Assembly: GCA_050245975.1 (NCBI GenBank)
Contig: JBFWWW010000041.1
Span: 1 to 24,316, forward strand
Reading direction: 5' to 3'
Source of the DNA: JBFWWW01 sp050245975
GTDB taxonomy: Bacteria > Pseudomonadota > Alphaproteobacteria > Rhizobiales > Hyphomicrobiaceae
DNA length: 24,316 nt
The notes beneath the pieces are model-generated. The model worked only from the letters and a program-made list of their open reading frames with translations. It was not told the DNA's origin and did not search any database. How positions within the stretch are numbered: position 1 is the first letter of the stretch; every line of letters begins with the position of its first letter. The position numbers were made by a program, and so were the translations under genes. This document shows, one piece after another, positions 15,168 to 22,571 of the stretch.

Positions 15168-16141
15168 AAGAGGCTGGAGACGCTTTCCTCACGTGCGGTG
15201 CGGGCGATCGCCTCGCCAAGCAGCGGCGCGATCGAGAGCACGCGGATGTTGCGCGCGGCCTTCACCGCCTCGGTCGGCTGGATCGAATCGGTAATGACCA
15301 GCGTCTTGAGCCTCGAGGATGTGATCTTGGCGATGGCGCCGCCAGACAACACGCCATGCGTGATGTAGGCCATCACCTCGGTTGCGCCGTTGGCGCGCAG
15401 CGCGTCGGCCGCGCTGACCAGCGTGCCGCCGCTGTCGACGATATCGTCGAGCAGAATGCAGCGCTTGCCATCGACATCGCCGATGACGTTCATCACCTCC
15501 GCCTCGCCGGGCCGCTCCCTCCGCTTGTCGCAGATGGCGATCGGCACGTTGATGCGCTTGGCGAGCGCGCGCGCACGTACGACGCCGCCCACGTCGGGCG
15601 AGACGACCACCAGATTGGACAGCTCGTAGCGCTCCTGGATGTCGCGCATCATCACCGGCGCGGCGAACAGGTTGTCGGTCGGGATATCAAAAAAACCCTG
15701 GATCTGTCCGGCATGGAGATCCAGGGTCATGACGCGGTCGACGCCGGCGCGCTCGATCAGGTTGGCGACCAGCTTGGCCGATATGGGCGTGCGCGGTCCG
15801 GGTTTTCGATCCTGGCGCGCATAGCCGAAATACGGCATGACGGCCGTGATGCGCCGCGCGGACGACCGCTTCAGCGCATCGACGAGGATCAGCAGCTCCA
15901 TGAGATTGTCGTTGGCGGGAAACGACGTCGACTGCAGCACGAAGACGTCCGTGCCCCGCACGTTCTCCTGGATCTCGACGAAGACTTCCATGTCGGCGAA
16001 GCGCTTCACCACCGCCTTGGTGAGCGGAACTTTGAGGCTTTGCGCGATGGCTTCGGCGGCGGCCCGGTTGCTGTTGCCGGCAACGAGCTTGATGTTCAGC
16101 CCGCCCTTGCCGCTGCTCGCATCTTTCGTATCGAAGGGCAT
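15161..16141 (-). CDS. prs: Ribose-phosphate pyrophosphokinase (PRPP synthetase)
   Basis: Makes PRPP from ribose-5-phosphate and ATP, feeding nucleotide, histidine, tryptophan and NAD synthesis, and supplying the co-substrate of the apt product at the left of this window. The 326-residue protein shows the class I landmarks FADMEVFVEIQENVRGTDVF, YFGYARQDRK (ATP site, about 104-113), the DLHAGQIQGFF segment (141-151) and the PRPP loop LDDIVDSGGTL (231-241). It carries about 14 extra N-terminal residues (MPFDTKDASSGKGG) before the usual start (LNIKLVAGNSN). ATG 16141 has CGGAG about nine bases upstream. It is downstream of the lipoprotein gene on the same strand, separated by 125 bases that contain a strong stem-loop. 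Confidence 0.97.
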   Translation of the reverse strand: MPFDTKDASSGKGGLNIKLVAGNSNRAAAEAIAQSLKVPLTKAVVKRFADMEVFVEIQENVRGTDVFVLQSTSFPANDNLMELLILVDALKRSSARRITAVMPYFGYARQDRKPGPRTPISAKLVANLIERAGVDRVMTLDLHAGQIQGFFDIPTDNLFAAPVMMRDIQERYELSNLVVVSPDVGGVVRARALAKRINVPIAICDKRRERPGEAEVMNVIGDVDGKRCILLDDIVDSGGTLVSAADALRANGATEVMAYITHGVLSGGAIAKITSSRLKTLVITDSIQPTEAVKAARNIRVLSIAPLLGEAIARTAREESVSSLFY

Positions 16142-16180
16142 CGTCGGGCTCCGCTGAGTTTTGCGGGCCTTCTAGCAAGA

Positions 16181-16210
16181 GGGCCCGGGCGTTGTAAACG
16201 GCCCAGGCCC
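16181..16210 (-). terminator. Stem-loop between lipoprotein gene and prs, possible weak terminator
   Basis: In the minus-strand transcript GGGCCTGGGC (16210-16201) pairs with GCCCGGGCCC (16190-16181): ten pairs including one U-G wobble, with a ten-base loop that can add three more pairs. It is followed by TCTTGCT, a poor T-run. It lies 56 bases after the lipoprotein stop and 39 bases before the prs ATG. It could be an inefficient terminator or a structured leader of prs. Confidence 0.45.
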
Positions 16211-16266
16211 TATTCGATGGTCGTTCTTAATGCTTTCCGGCGCAGCTGCGTCCGGTCTGCCGCGCG

Positions 16267-17316
16267 TCAGTTGACCGCCCGGTTCGCGGGCAGGAGCTTG
16301 ACGATACCCTGAGCCGCTGCCGCCGCCGCCGCGTCAGCCGTCTTGCCCCAGCTTCCATCAAGCGAGCCCTCGGGAATCTCGTTCTTCTGCGAGACCGTGC
16401 CAAGCTTCTTGCCTTGCGGGTCCTTGACCGTCCAGTCGATCTGGATCGGCTGCTTCCCATCCTTGGCGGGCCCGACCGAAACCTTGCCCTCGACCTTGTA
16501 GTTGGTCGCCGACGCTTGCCCGGTGGTTGTCACGCCATGCCGCTTCAGCTCGCGATGAATGGCGTCCGTGAGCGATGTCGTGCCGTCGCCGGGCGCGCCG
16601 ATGACCGCGGGTATCGTCGCAACGATACTGCCGCCACCAAGGCTGCCCGTCGTCTGGACAGGGGCGGCAGCAGCGATATCACGTTTCTCCGGAGCAGATG
16701 CCGTGGCAACCGGCTGCGCCTGGGCGCCGACGCCGGCGGGAACCTGAGCACCGTTGGTCGCGACCGGCACCTGTCCGGTTTGCGCAGGCAGCCAGGCGAC
16801 AAACGAGTTCGCGGCCTTGGTGGCAATGGACTGGGATATGGCCGGCGTCACCGCCGCCCACGGATCCTTAGCCGCGCCGCCGGGGACAAGCTCCTCGCCC
16901 GTGATCCGATTCACCCTCTGGCCATGTGGATCGGTGACGTCCCAGATGTAGGAGACTTTGGTGCTCGCCTTTTCCTTCGCCGCAACGATGTAGCCGCGCA
17001 GCGTGTAGTCGACTTTCTCGTCCTTGGCCGTCGCAACGCTCACGCGCTGCTGGCCCACGGTGGACGTGAACGTGGATTGGATCTGCTGCGCGATCTGGTC
17101 GGGTGCCCCGATGATCGGCGCCAGCGCGATCTTGGCACGCGGCGTCATCGGCGGCGGCGCCTCCGCCGGCGTCTCGTTCGACGACAGCGACGGCCCGAAA
17201 AATGACGAGTTGCCCGTCTCGCAGCCGGCAAGTCCCAGTCCGGCAAGACCGGTAAGCGCAGCGAGCGCAAGTGGCAGATGGATGCGCCGCGCTGCAAGAG
17301 CAGCGATGGTCGTCAC
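16267..17316 (-). CDS. Outer-membrane-type lipoprotein with internal duplication
   Basis: A 349-residue protein of unknown function. The signal peptide (about 1-31) ends in the lipobox LAGC with Cys32 as the lipidated residue. The following residue is Glu, not Asp, so there is no inner-membrane retention signal. Residues about 61-178 and 230-344 are two copies of one domain. IALAPIIGAP matches IPAVIGAP, DYTLRG matches NYKVEG, IWDVTDPHGQRV matches DWTVKDPQGKKL, and both copies end in an Ala/Lys helix and LPA. An Ala/Val/Pro/Gln-rich linker (about 179-229) joins them. The start is GTG at 17316 with GAGAGGGGG upstream; no ATG precedes the signal peptide. The gene lies downstream of lgt, midA and pgeF on the same strand, so the enzyme that would lipidate it is encoded nearby. 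A domain binding envelope components is a guess. Confidence 0.85.
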   Translation of the reverse strand: MTTIAALAARRIHLPLALAALTGLAGLGLAGCETGNSSFFGPSLSSNETPAEAPPPMTPRAKIALAPIIGAPDQIAQQIQSTFTSTVGQQRVSVATAKDEKVDYTLRGYIVAAKEKASTKVSYIWDVTDPHGQRVNRITGEELVPGGAAKDPWAAVTPAISQSIATKAANSFVAWLPAQTGQVPVATNGAQVPAGVGAQAQPVATASAPEKRDIAAAAPVQTTGSLGGGSIVATIPAVIGAPGDGTTSLTDAIHRELKRHGVTTTGQASATNYKVEGKVSVGPAKDGKQPIQIDWTVKDPQGKKLGTVSQKNEIPEGSLDGSWGKTADAAAAAAAQGIVKLLPANRAVN

Positions 17317-17515
17317 AATGACGTCCCCCTCTCAGATATCCCGCTGAACCCGGCTGCCGTCGTACAAACCTTGCGGCACTTGTGGTTTTACGGCCGGTAC
17401 CCCGGTCGAATCCCTAGCCGCTGACTGCAGCCACGTCCAGCCTCAGACAGAGGAAAACTCTGACAGTTCCGCGCCCTCCGTACCAACAGCGCCGACTTTG
17501 CTGTGGAGAATTTGG

Positions 17516-18298
17516 CTAAGTCAAGACGATCGCGGAAATCTGGCGGCCGTAATCGGGCTCTCCGCGAATCAGAGACCCGCGATAGCTGAACAAGGCGTCC
17601 GGATTGGTAAACGTGCAGAGGGCACGTCCCTCGACCCCCGCCAGCCCCATCGCGGCCAACCGGTCGAGGACATAGGCCGGCAGGTCGAAATGGGCCCGGA
17701 CCTTGCCCTCGGGAATGGAGAAGAAGCGCCCGCTGGCGGGATCGGTCGCCAGAAAGCGCGCCTGGAATTCCGGCCCGACTTCATAGGAGGCGACATTGAT
17801 GCAGGGCCCGACAGCGGCCCGCACATGCGCCCGGCGAGCCCCCAATTCCTCCATCGTGGACACGGCAGCCTCGAGCACGCCGTTGAGCGCGCCGCGCCAG
17901 CCGGCATGGGCTGCCGCGACCACCCGCGCGTCCGGGTCGGCAAAGAGAACCGGCACACAGTCCGCAGCCAGCGCACCGATCGCGATACCGGGTGTGGCGG
18001 TCACGATGGCGTCGGCGCGCGGCATGGCCTCGCGTGTCCACGGCTCCGTCACCACGACCGCCGTTGCGGAATGGACCTGGTGGCAGGTGAGGAGCCGCTC
18101 GCCGGTCGTGCCGAGCCAGGAGGCGACACGCCCGCGATTGGCCGCGACGACCGCGGGATCGTCACGCGATCCGAGCCCGCAGTTGAGCGAGGCGTAAATA
18201 CCGTTCGAAACACCGCCGGCGCGGGTGAAGAACCCATGCCGGATGCCGTCCGCCACAAGGCAGTCGGCGACGATCGGAGCGGGGTCGGCATTCGCCAT
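17516..18298 (-). CDS. pgeF: Laccase-domain protein PgeF (YfiH family)
   Basis: Multicopper-oxidase-fold protein of the YfiH/PgeF family. E. coli PgeF edits peptidoglycan precursors by removing wrongly incorporated L-serine, and other members act on purine nucleosides. The 260-residue protein contains the zinc ligands His76 (CHQVHS), Cys114 (ADCVPVLF) and His131 (AAHAGWRG), close to His71/Cys107/His124 in E. coli. FTRAGGVSNGIYASLNCGLG and VGPCINVASYEVG are also family sequences. ATG 18298 has GAGAG about eight bases upstream; a TTG five codons earlier is less likely. It starts 30 bases after the methyltransferase stop, so cotranscription with lgt and midA is likely. A gap of 199 bases separates it from the lipoprotein gene. 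Confidence 0.93.
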   Translation of the reverse strand: MANADPAPIVADCLVADGIRHGFFTRAGGVSNGIYASLNCGLGSRDDPAVVAANRGRVASWLGTTGERLLTCHQVHSATAVVVTEPWTREAMPRADAIVTATPGIAIGALAADCVPVLFADPDARVVAAAHAGWRGALNGVLEAAVSTMEELGARRAHVRAAVGPCINVASYEVGPEFQARFLATDPASGRFFSIPEGKVRAHFDLPAYVLDRLAAMGLAGVEGRALCTFTNPDALFSYRGSLIRGEPDYGRQISAIVLT

Positions 18299-18328
18299 CG
18301 TGGTCTCTCGCAAATCGATGCGATTGTC

Positions 18329-19402
18329 CTATCCGAAGGCGGGCAGCGGCGGAAGATGCGGCGACCGCAACGCCAGCACCTTGAAGCGGGTGCCCATCCC
18401 TTGCGGCGACAGGAGGCGCGCAATCCCGGCTTCGACCGAGGCCGCATGCTGCGGCGAACTTGCCATGAGGCGGCTTGCCCGCTCGACCGCGCCCAGGCGG
18501 CCGAGGAATTCAGCCTGCGTCAGTACGGGACCCACCGCGAACCCCACAGAGCGCGCCTTGTCGGCGAGCGTGCCGAACCGAACGTGCGCCGTGACGTCGG
18601 CCAGGCCCGGACCGGCGAAGAGATCGACAGGCGCGTGGCCCTGGACGGCCTGCAGGGTGTCGCCCTGCTCGGTACCGGCCGGCCCGTAGTCGATGAAGAG
18701 AGCCACAAGCGGCGCAGCCCTCCGCGCCAAACCGGCGATCAGGTCGTCCTCCCCGGGACGGACCTCCGCAAGAGCACCATCCCGCGGCGGATCGCCGAGA
18801 CCGGGCGGCGTGGTCCCCGTCGTCTCCGATGAGCCGAAGCGGAAACGTCCGCCAGGCGTCACTTCGACGGTGCGCTCGTTCCATGCACCGCCGCGGCCAA
18901 TGAATTGCCGGATCGGCAGTGCGTCGAGAAATTCATTCGCGATGAGGATGGCCGGCCCAGCCGGTATTTGATCGAGAGTCTCATGCCAGGATGCGAGGCT
19001 GGCCAGGGTCTCGCGTTGTTTCTGCCGGAGCTGTGCGTTCACCTCGATCAGATGAACGTCAACGGCCTGCAGAAATGCCGGCACTTTGCGTGCCGCCGAG
19101 ATTGCATCGCGCATCAGAGTGCCGCGGCCGGGTCCCAGCTCGGCAAGGCGCACGGGTCGCGGCTCACCCATGAGCTGCCATGTGACTGCGGACCAAAGAC
19201 CGATCAGCTCGCCGAAGATCTGGCTGATTTCCGGCGCGGTGATGAAATCGCCCTCCATCCCGACGGCCGGCGCGGAACGGTAATAGCCGTGCGCCGGATC
19301 GAGGAGGCAGGCCTGCATGAAGTCGTGGACGGTGATGGGTCCGTGCGTCCGGATAGACCGCTTCAGCATCAGGGCAAGCGGCGTATCCGGGTCTCCCGTC
19401 AT
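18329..19402 (-). CDS. Class I SAM-dependent methyltransferase, MidA/NDUFAF7 family
   Basis: Member of the COG1565 family whose mitochondrial relative NDUFAF7 (MidA) methylates an arginine of the complex I subunit NDUFS2. The bacterial substrate is not established. It has 357 residues with HDFMQACLLDPAHGYY near 26-41, FITAPEISQIFGELIG (53-68), SAM motif I in AELGPGRGTLMRD (87-99), LIEVN (118-122) ending the second strand, and NEFLDALPIRQF downstream. The frame is open well upstream, but ATG 19402 overlaps the lgt stop as ATGA and gives the family N-terminus. The middle order lgt-midA-pgeF recurs in Rhizobiales as I remember it. Confidence 0.9.
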   Translation of the reverse strand: MTGDPDTPLALMLKRSIRTHGPITVHDFMQACLLDPAHGYYRSAPAVGMEGDFITAPEISQIFGELIGLWSAVTWQLMGEPRPVRLAELGPGRGTLMRDAISAARKVPAFLQAVDVHLIEVNAQLRQKQRETLASLASWHETLDQIPAGPAILIANEFLDALPIRQFIGRGGAWNERTVEVTPGGRFRFGSSETTGTTPPGLGDPPRDGALAEVRPGEDDLIAGLARRAAPLVALFIDYGPAGTEQGDTLQAVQGHAPVDLFAGPGLADVTAHVRFGTLADKARSVGFAVGPVLTQAEFLGRLGAVERASRLMASSPQHAASVEAGIARLLSPQGMGTRFKVLALRSPHLPPLPAFG

Positions 19403-20235
19403 GCCGGCTTGCGCGCGCAGGCCGACCACGCGATCCAGGCGCCGACGGCGATCATCGGCAGCGAATAGACGATGCCGACCGTCAGCGGGCCGATATTCAG
19501 GACATGGTCGGGATGCGGCACGCGGTACAATTCGCATACCGAGCGGGCGATGCCGTAGCCGGCGAGAAAGACGCCGCTGACAAGCCCCGGCCGCTTCAAC
19601 GCATCGCGCCGGTAGATCAACCACCACAGGATGAGGAACAGCGCCGCCCCTTCGAGAGAGGCCTCGTAGAGCTGGCTCGGATGGCGCGGCACGGGGCCGG
19701 CGCCGGGAAACACCATCGCCCAGGGCACCGACGTCGGCCGGCCCCAAAGCTCGCCGTTGATGAAATTGGCGAGCCGCCCGAAGAAGAGCCCGATGGGCGT
19801 TGCCGCCGCGGCCACGTCGAGCACGTTCCAGACCACCGCCGTTCCAGCCTTGGCCGGCAGGCCGCGCGCAAACAGCCAGATGGCGAGCATCGACCCGACC
19901 AGTCCGCCATGGAACGACATGCCGCCGTGCCAGAGCGCCGGGATCTCGGCCGGATGCGCCAGGAAGTACGCCGGCTCATAGAACAGCACGTAGCCCAGGC
20001 GGCCACCGACGACGACGCCGAGCGTCATATAGAGCAGGAGGTCGTCGGCCCGCTCGGGCGCAAACGGCTGCTCGCCGTTGATCCAGAGCGACCCGGTACG
20101 GATGAGCCGCTTGACGTAGAACCAGCCGATCAGAAGGCCGGCCATGTAGGCCAGCCCGTACCATTTGACGGCGAACGGGCCGATGCTGAAAGCAACTGGG
20201 TCGATAGCCGGATAGGTCAGTGTCAGCGGAACCAT
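19399..20235 (-). CDS. lgt: Prolipoprotein diacylglyceryl transferase
   Basis: Inner-membrane enzyme that transfers diacylglyceryl from phosphatidylglycerol to the lipobox cysteine of prolipoproteins. The 278-residue protein begins MVPLTLTYPAIDPVAFSIGP, as in other Lgt proteins. It has several membrane helices and the conserved HGGMSFHGG segment with His103. GRLANFINGELWGRP (153-167) is the Lgt signature with Ala where many enzymes have Gly, and HPSQLYEA follows. ATG 20235 is preferred over an in-frame TTG at 20271 because it matches the family N-terminus, although its ribosome-binding site (AGGAT, about 12 bases away) is weak. It is the first gene of the minus-strand group and diverges from ubiK. 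Confidence 0.96.
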   Translation of the reverse strand: MVPLTLTYPAIDPVAFSIGPFAVKWYGLAYMAGLLIGWFYVKRLIRTGSLWINGEQPFAPERADDLLLYMTLGVVVGGRLGYVLFYEPAYFLAHPAEIPALWHGGMSFHGGLVGSMLAIWLFARGLPAKAGTAVVWNVLDVAAAATPIGLFFGRLANFINGELWGRPTSVPWAMVFPGAGPVPRHPSQLYEASLEGAALFLILWWLIYRRDALKRPGLVSGVFLAGYGIARSVCELYRVPHPDHVLNIGPLTVGIVYSLPMIAVGAWIAWSACARKPA

Positions 20236-20396
20236 GTGGGTGCAGATATCCTGTGGCAAGCCGAGCGCCAACCCGTCGCGCGAACACCAGCAGAAAAGCG
20301 CTGCGCTCCGACGGCTGCGGGACGTTCTGCCAGCGGTCGGGGCCTGTCAAGGCGGGCGCGCCAACCGGACGCGGTCACCCGGCGCATCGACGCCGC

Positions 20397-20425
20397 TTGA
20401 TGCCGGTCGTAGCCCATCCCATAGT
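20397..20425 (+). promoter_or_regulatory. Possible sigma70-type promoter of ubiK
   Basis: TTGATG (20397-20402) and CATAGT (20420-20425) are separated by 17 bases and would start transcription near 20432, about 42 bases before the ubiK ATG. Each box matches four of six consensus positions with ideal spacing. It lies within the 238-base divergent gap between lgt and ubiK. Confidence 0.4.
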
Positions 20426-20473
20426 CGGAGCAGAGAGCCGGCTGAAAGCCGGTGCGGCGATCAGGATCACGAC

Positions 20474-20743
20474 ATGACGCAGACCAACAACAAGTTCCTG
20501 GACGAATTCGCGAAGCTGATGACCGACGCCGCAGGCGCGGCGCAAGGCGTCCGCCGCGAGATCGAGACCGTTATGCGCAGCCAGGGCGAGAAACTGCTGC
20601 GCGATATGGATGTCGTCCCGCGCGAGGAGCTCGAAGCCGTCAAGGCGATGGCCGGCAAGGCACGCGAGGAGAACGAACGCCTTGCGCAGGAGGTGGCCGC
20701 GCTCGGCGCGCGTCTGGCGGCACTGGAGGCACGGCAGCGCTGA
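20474..20743 (+). CDS. ubiK: Ubiquinone biosynthesis accessory factor UbiK (BMFP family)
   Basis: Small accessory protein of the UbiK/YqiC (BMFP) family, which in E. coli helps the UbiJ-linked ubiquinone-synthesis complex and can fuse membranes in vitro. The 89-residue protein has an amphipathic N-terminal part (NNKFLDEFAKLMTDAAGAAQ) and a C-terminal coiled coil (about 55-89, ENERLAQEVAALGARLAALE). The motif VPREELEAVKAMAGKAREEN is typical of the family. ATG 20474 is preceded by AGGATCACGAC and its N-terminus matches homologues. Divergent from lgt. The gap to the next gene is 335 bases, so it is probably monocistronic. Confidence 0.9.
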   Translation: MTQTNNKFLDEFAKLMTDAAGAAQGVRREIETVMRSQGEKLLRDMDVVPREELEAVKAMAGKAREENERLAQEVAALGARLAALEARQR

Positions 20744-21078
20744 TTTCCGGCCGGCACAGTGATGCCGATGCACAGCGCGTTGTCCCCGCGCTATCCGCCC
20801 TCGATCCCCTGCTCATCCACAGCTTCTACCCGGTTCATCCACAATCTCCGCACCTCGCCGCCGTCGCGCCACCGGCCCGTCACTTTGGCCGTGGACAATA
20901 AGTTGCGAACAGTGCCGGCTGCCTTGCGACTCATGGGTCCGTCTGTTTACGTCGCCTTCGTGACGGCGGATGAACGAGGGACCACCGTCATATGTCTGCT
21001 TGATACCCGTCATGTGTGCTGCGGGCACGACGCCGCGCGGCGCAGAGGGAACATTGGAACGATAACCAAGGGATGGGT
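20744..21078. other. Intergenic region with DnaA-box-like 9-mers
   Basis: No convincing gene is seen here; short open frames lack family resemblance. Two identical TCATCCACA 9-mers occur at 20813-20821 and 20835-20843 (each one base off TTATCCACA). A third, inverted element reads TTGTCCACG on the minus strand (20898-20890, two mismatches). I see no AT-rich unwinding segment and no clear promoter for the downstream gene. The 3' end carries AAGGG as the ribosome-binding site for the start at 21079. Confidence 0.35.
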
Positions 21079-21579
21079 ATGGCACCCACGGATACGGCTT
21101 CCTACGAGCGCGTCAGCAACCCCGTTGATCTTGTCGAGCAGATTGCCAGCAATCACGACTGGGCGTCGGATCGTACAGCGACGGATGAGCTGACGCTGAC
21201 TGTCGCCGGCAACTGGACCGACTATCACGTCTCGCTCAACTGGCGCGACGATCTCGAGACGCTGCATCTGGCCTGTGCGTTCGACTTCAAGATTCCCGAC
21301 AACCGCCTCGGCGAGGTCTACCGGCTGGTGGCGCAGATCAACGAGCAGCTCTGGGTCGGACACTTCGACGTCTGGACCCAGGAAGGGCTGATCATGTTCC
21401 GCCAGGGACTGATGCTGAATGGCGCGCTCGCGACGCCGGGCCAATGCGAGGCGCTGCTGCGCGCCGGGCTCGAAGCGTGCGAGCGCTATTATCAGGCGTT
21501 CCAGTTCGTCGTCTGGGCCGGCCGGGAGAGCCGTTCGGCGCTGGCCTCGGCCATGTTCGAGACCGAAGGCCAGGCCTGA
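21079..21579 (+). CDS. YbjN domain-containing protein
   Basis: A 166-residue soluble protein of the YbjN family, which adopts a chaperone-like fold related to type III secretion chaperones. Its role in alphaproteobacteria is undetermined. The recognisable core runs from SNPVDLVEQIASNHDW through LNWRDDLETLHLACAFDFKI, a run of conserved aromatic and acidic residues (INEQLWVGHFDVWTQEG), and a C-terminal helix with CERYYQAFQFVVWAG. AAGGG with six-base spacing favours ATG 21079 over ATG 21073. The gene lies directly upstream of proC, an association I recall from Rhizobiales. There is no signal peptide or membrane segment. Confidence 0.85.
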   Translation: MAPTDTASYERVSNPVDLVEQIASNHDWASDRTATDELTLTVAGNWTDYHVSLNWRDDLETLHLACAFDFKIPDNRLGEVYRLVAQINEQLWVGHFDVWTQEGLIMFRQGLMLNGALATPGQCEALLRAGLEACERYYQAFQFVVWAGRESRSALASAMFETEGQA

Positions 21580-21599
21580 GTTCCGGTTCCACACGCCTT

Positions 21600-21647
21600 A
21601 CCAAGCCGCTCCGGGCGCCTTAAAGTGCTGCCCGGACGCGGTTTGGT
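21600..21647 (+). other. Long imperfect hairpin upstream of proC
   Basis: Arms 21600-21616 (ACCAAGCCGCTCCGGGC) and 21630-21647 (GCCCGGACGCGGTTTGGT) pair over 17 positions, with one G-U wobble and one bulged base, around a 13-base loop. The hairpin begins 21 bases after the ybjN stop and ends 21 bases before the proC start. The following sequence (GCGCTTTGG) is not a good T-run, so a strong intrinsic terminator is unlikely. It may be an attenuator, mRNA-stability element or protein-binding site. Confidence 0.6.
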
Positions 21648-21668
21648 GCGCTTTGGATGAGGCTTGGT

Positions 21669-22505
21669 ATGCGTTTGGATGTAAACGGCACGCTCGCCCT
21701 GGTGGGCGCGGGCAACATGGGCGGCGCCCTGCTCGCCGGCTGGCTCGAGCGCGGATTATCCCCGTCCCGCATCGTGATCCAGGACCCCGCCCCGCCGCCG
21801 GCCATGCAGGACCTGCTGCAGAAGCACGGCATCCGCCCGGTCAGCGACCTGACACAGATCGCCGCTCCTCCCGCCGTGCTGGTGCTGGCGGTGAAGCCGC
21901 AGATCATGGACGCCGTCGCCGCGCCGCTGGGCCGCGTTGCCGGTCGCGAAACGGTCGTGCTGTCGGTGGCCGCGGGACGCACCATCGCCGGCTTCGAGCG
22001 CATGTTCCCCTCCGGTACCGCCATCGTGCGGTCGATCCCCAACACGCCGGCCTCGGTCGGCCGCGGCATCACCGTCGCGGTTGCCAACCGCCACACCTCG
22101 CCTGCGCAGAAGCAGATCTGCGACAGCCTGCTTAGCGCCGTCGGCGAGGTGGCCTGGACCGAGGACGAAGCGGAGATCGATGCCGTTACCGCCGTATCCG
22201 GGTCGGGACCGGCCTACGTGTTCTATCTCGCCGAATGCCTGGCGGCGGCGGGCATCAAGGCGGGTCTGAAGCCTGCTCTTGCTCAGCAGCTGGCACGCTG
22301 CACCGTGGCCGGCGCGGGCGAGCTGCTGCACCGATCCGACCTGCCGGCGGAAACCCTGCGCCGCAACGTGACATCGCCCAACGGAACGACCTTTGCCGCC
22401 CTGCAGGTGCTGATGGATGCGGCCGGCACCGGCAAGGGCCTCGAGCCGTTGCTGACCGAGGCGGTGCTCGCCGCCACCCGCCGTTCGCGGGAACTCGCCC
22501 AGTAG
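21669..22505 (+). CDS. proC: Pyrroline-5-carboxylate reductase
   Basis: Last enzyme of proline synthesis; reduces 1-pyrroline-5-carboxylate with NAD(P)H. The 278-residue protein opens with the Rossmann motif LVGAGNMGGALL (about 10-21). It also has VLAVKPQIM, IVRSIPNTPASVGRGITV and the C-terminal signature region, with VSGSGPAYVFYLAE and a section from about 238 (RRNVTSPNGTTFAALQVLM). I chose ATG 21669 because GAGG ends six bases before it. ATG 21657, four codons earlier, lacks a ribosome-binding site. It is preceded by a strong hairpin and followed after 66 bases by a TetR-like gene. Confidence 0.96.
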   Translation: MRLDVNGTLALVGAGNMGGALLAGWLERGLSPSRIVIQDPAPPPAMQDLLQKHGIRPVSDLTQIAAPPAVLVLAVKPQIMDAVAAPLGRVAGRETVVLSVAAGRTIAGFERMFPSGTAIVRSIPNTPASVGRGITVAVANRHTSPAQKQICDSLLSAVGEVAWTEDEAEIDAVTAVSGSGPAYVFYLAECLAAAGIKAGLKPALAQQLARCTVAGAGELLHRSDLPAETLRRNVTSPNGTTFAALQVLMDAAGTGKGLEPLLTEAVLAATRRSRELAQ

Positions 22506-22571
22506 CGCGACCGCGAGGCTGGCATTCTCCCTTACGGATACCTAAGTTCAGGCCAGAAAGGCAGGCTCCGA

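Noticed and set aside
17440..17475. CAGAG/CTCTG hairpin in the pgeF-lipoprotein gap as a terminator
   Set aside because: Only about five firm pairs, and no T-run after it in the direction of transcription.
17498..18832. Plus-strand frame of 444 codons antisense to pgeF and the methyltransferase gene
   Set aside because: Antisense to two recognised genes. No motif or ribosome-binding site supports it.
20744..21078. Replication origin
   Set aside because: Only two or three degenerate DnaA-like boxes, no AT-rich segment, and none of the usual alphaproteobacterial origin neighbours. Kept as a weak regulatory possibility only.
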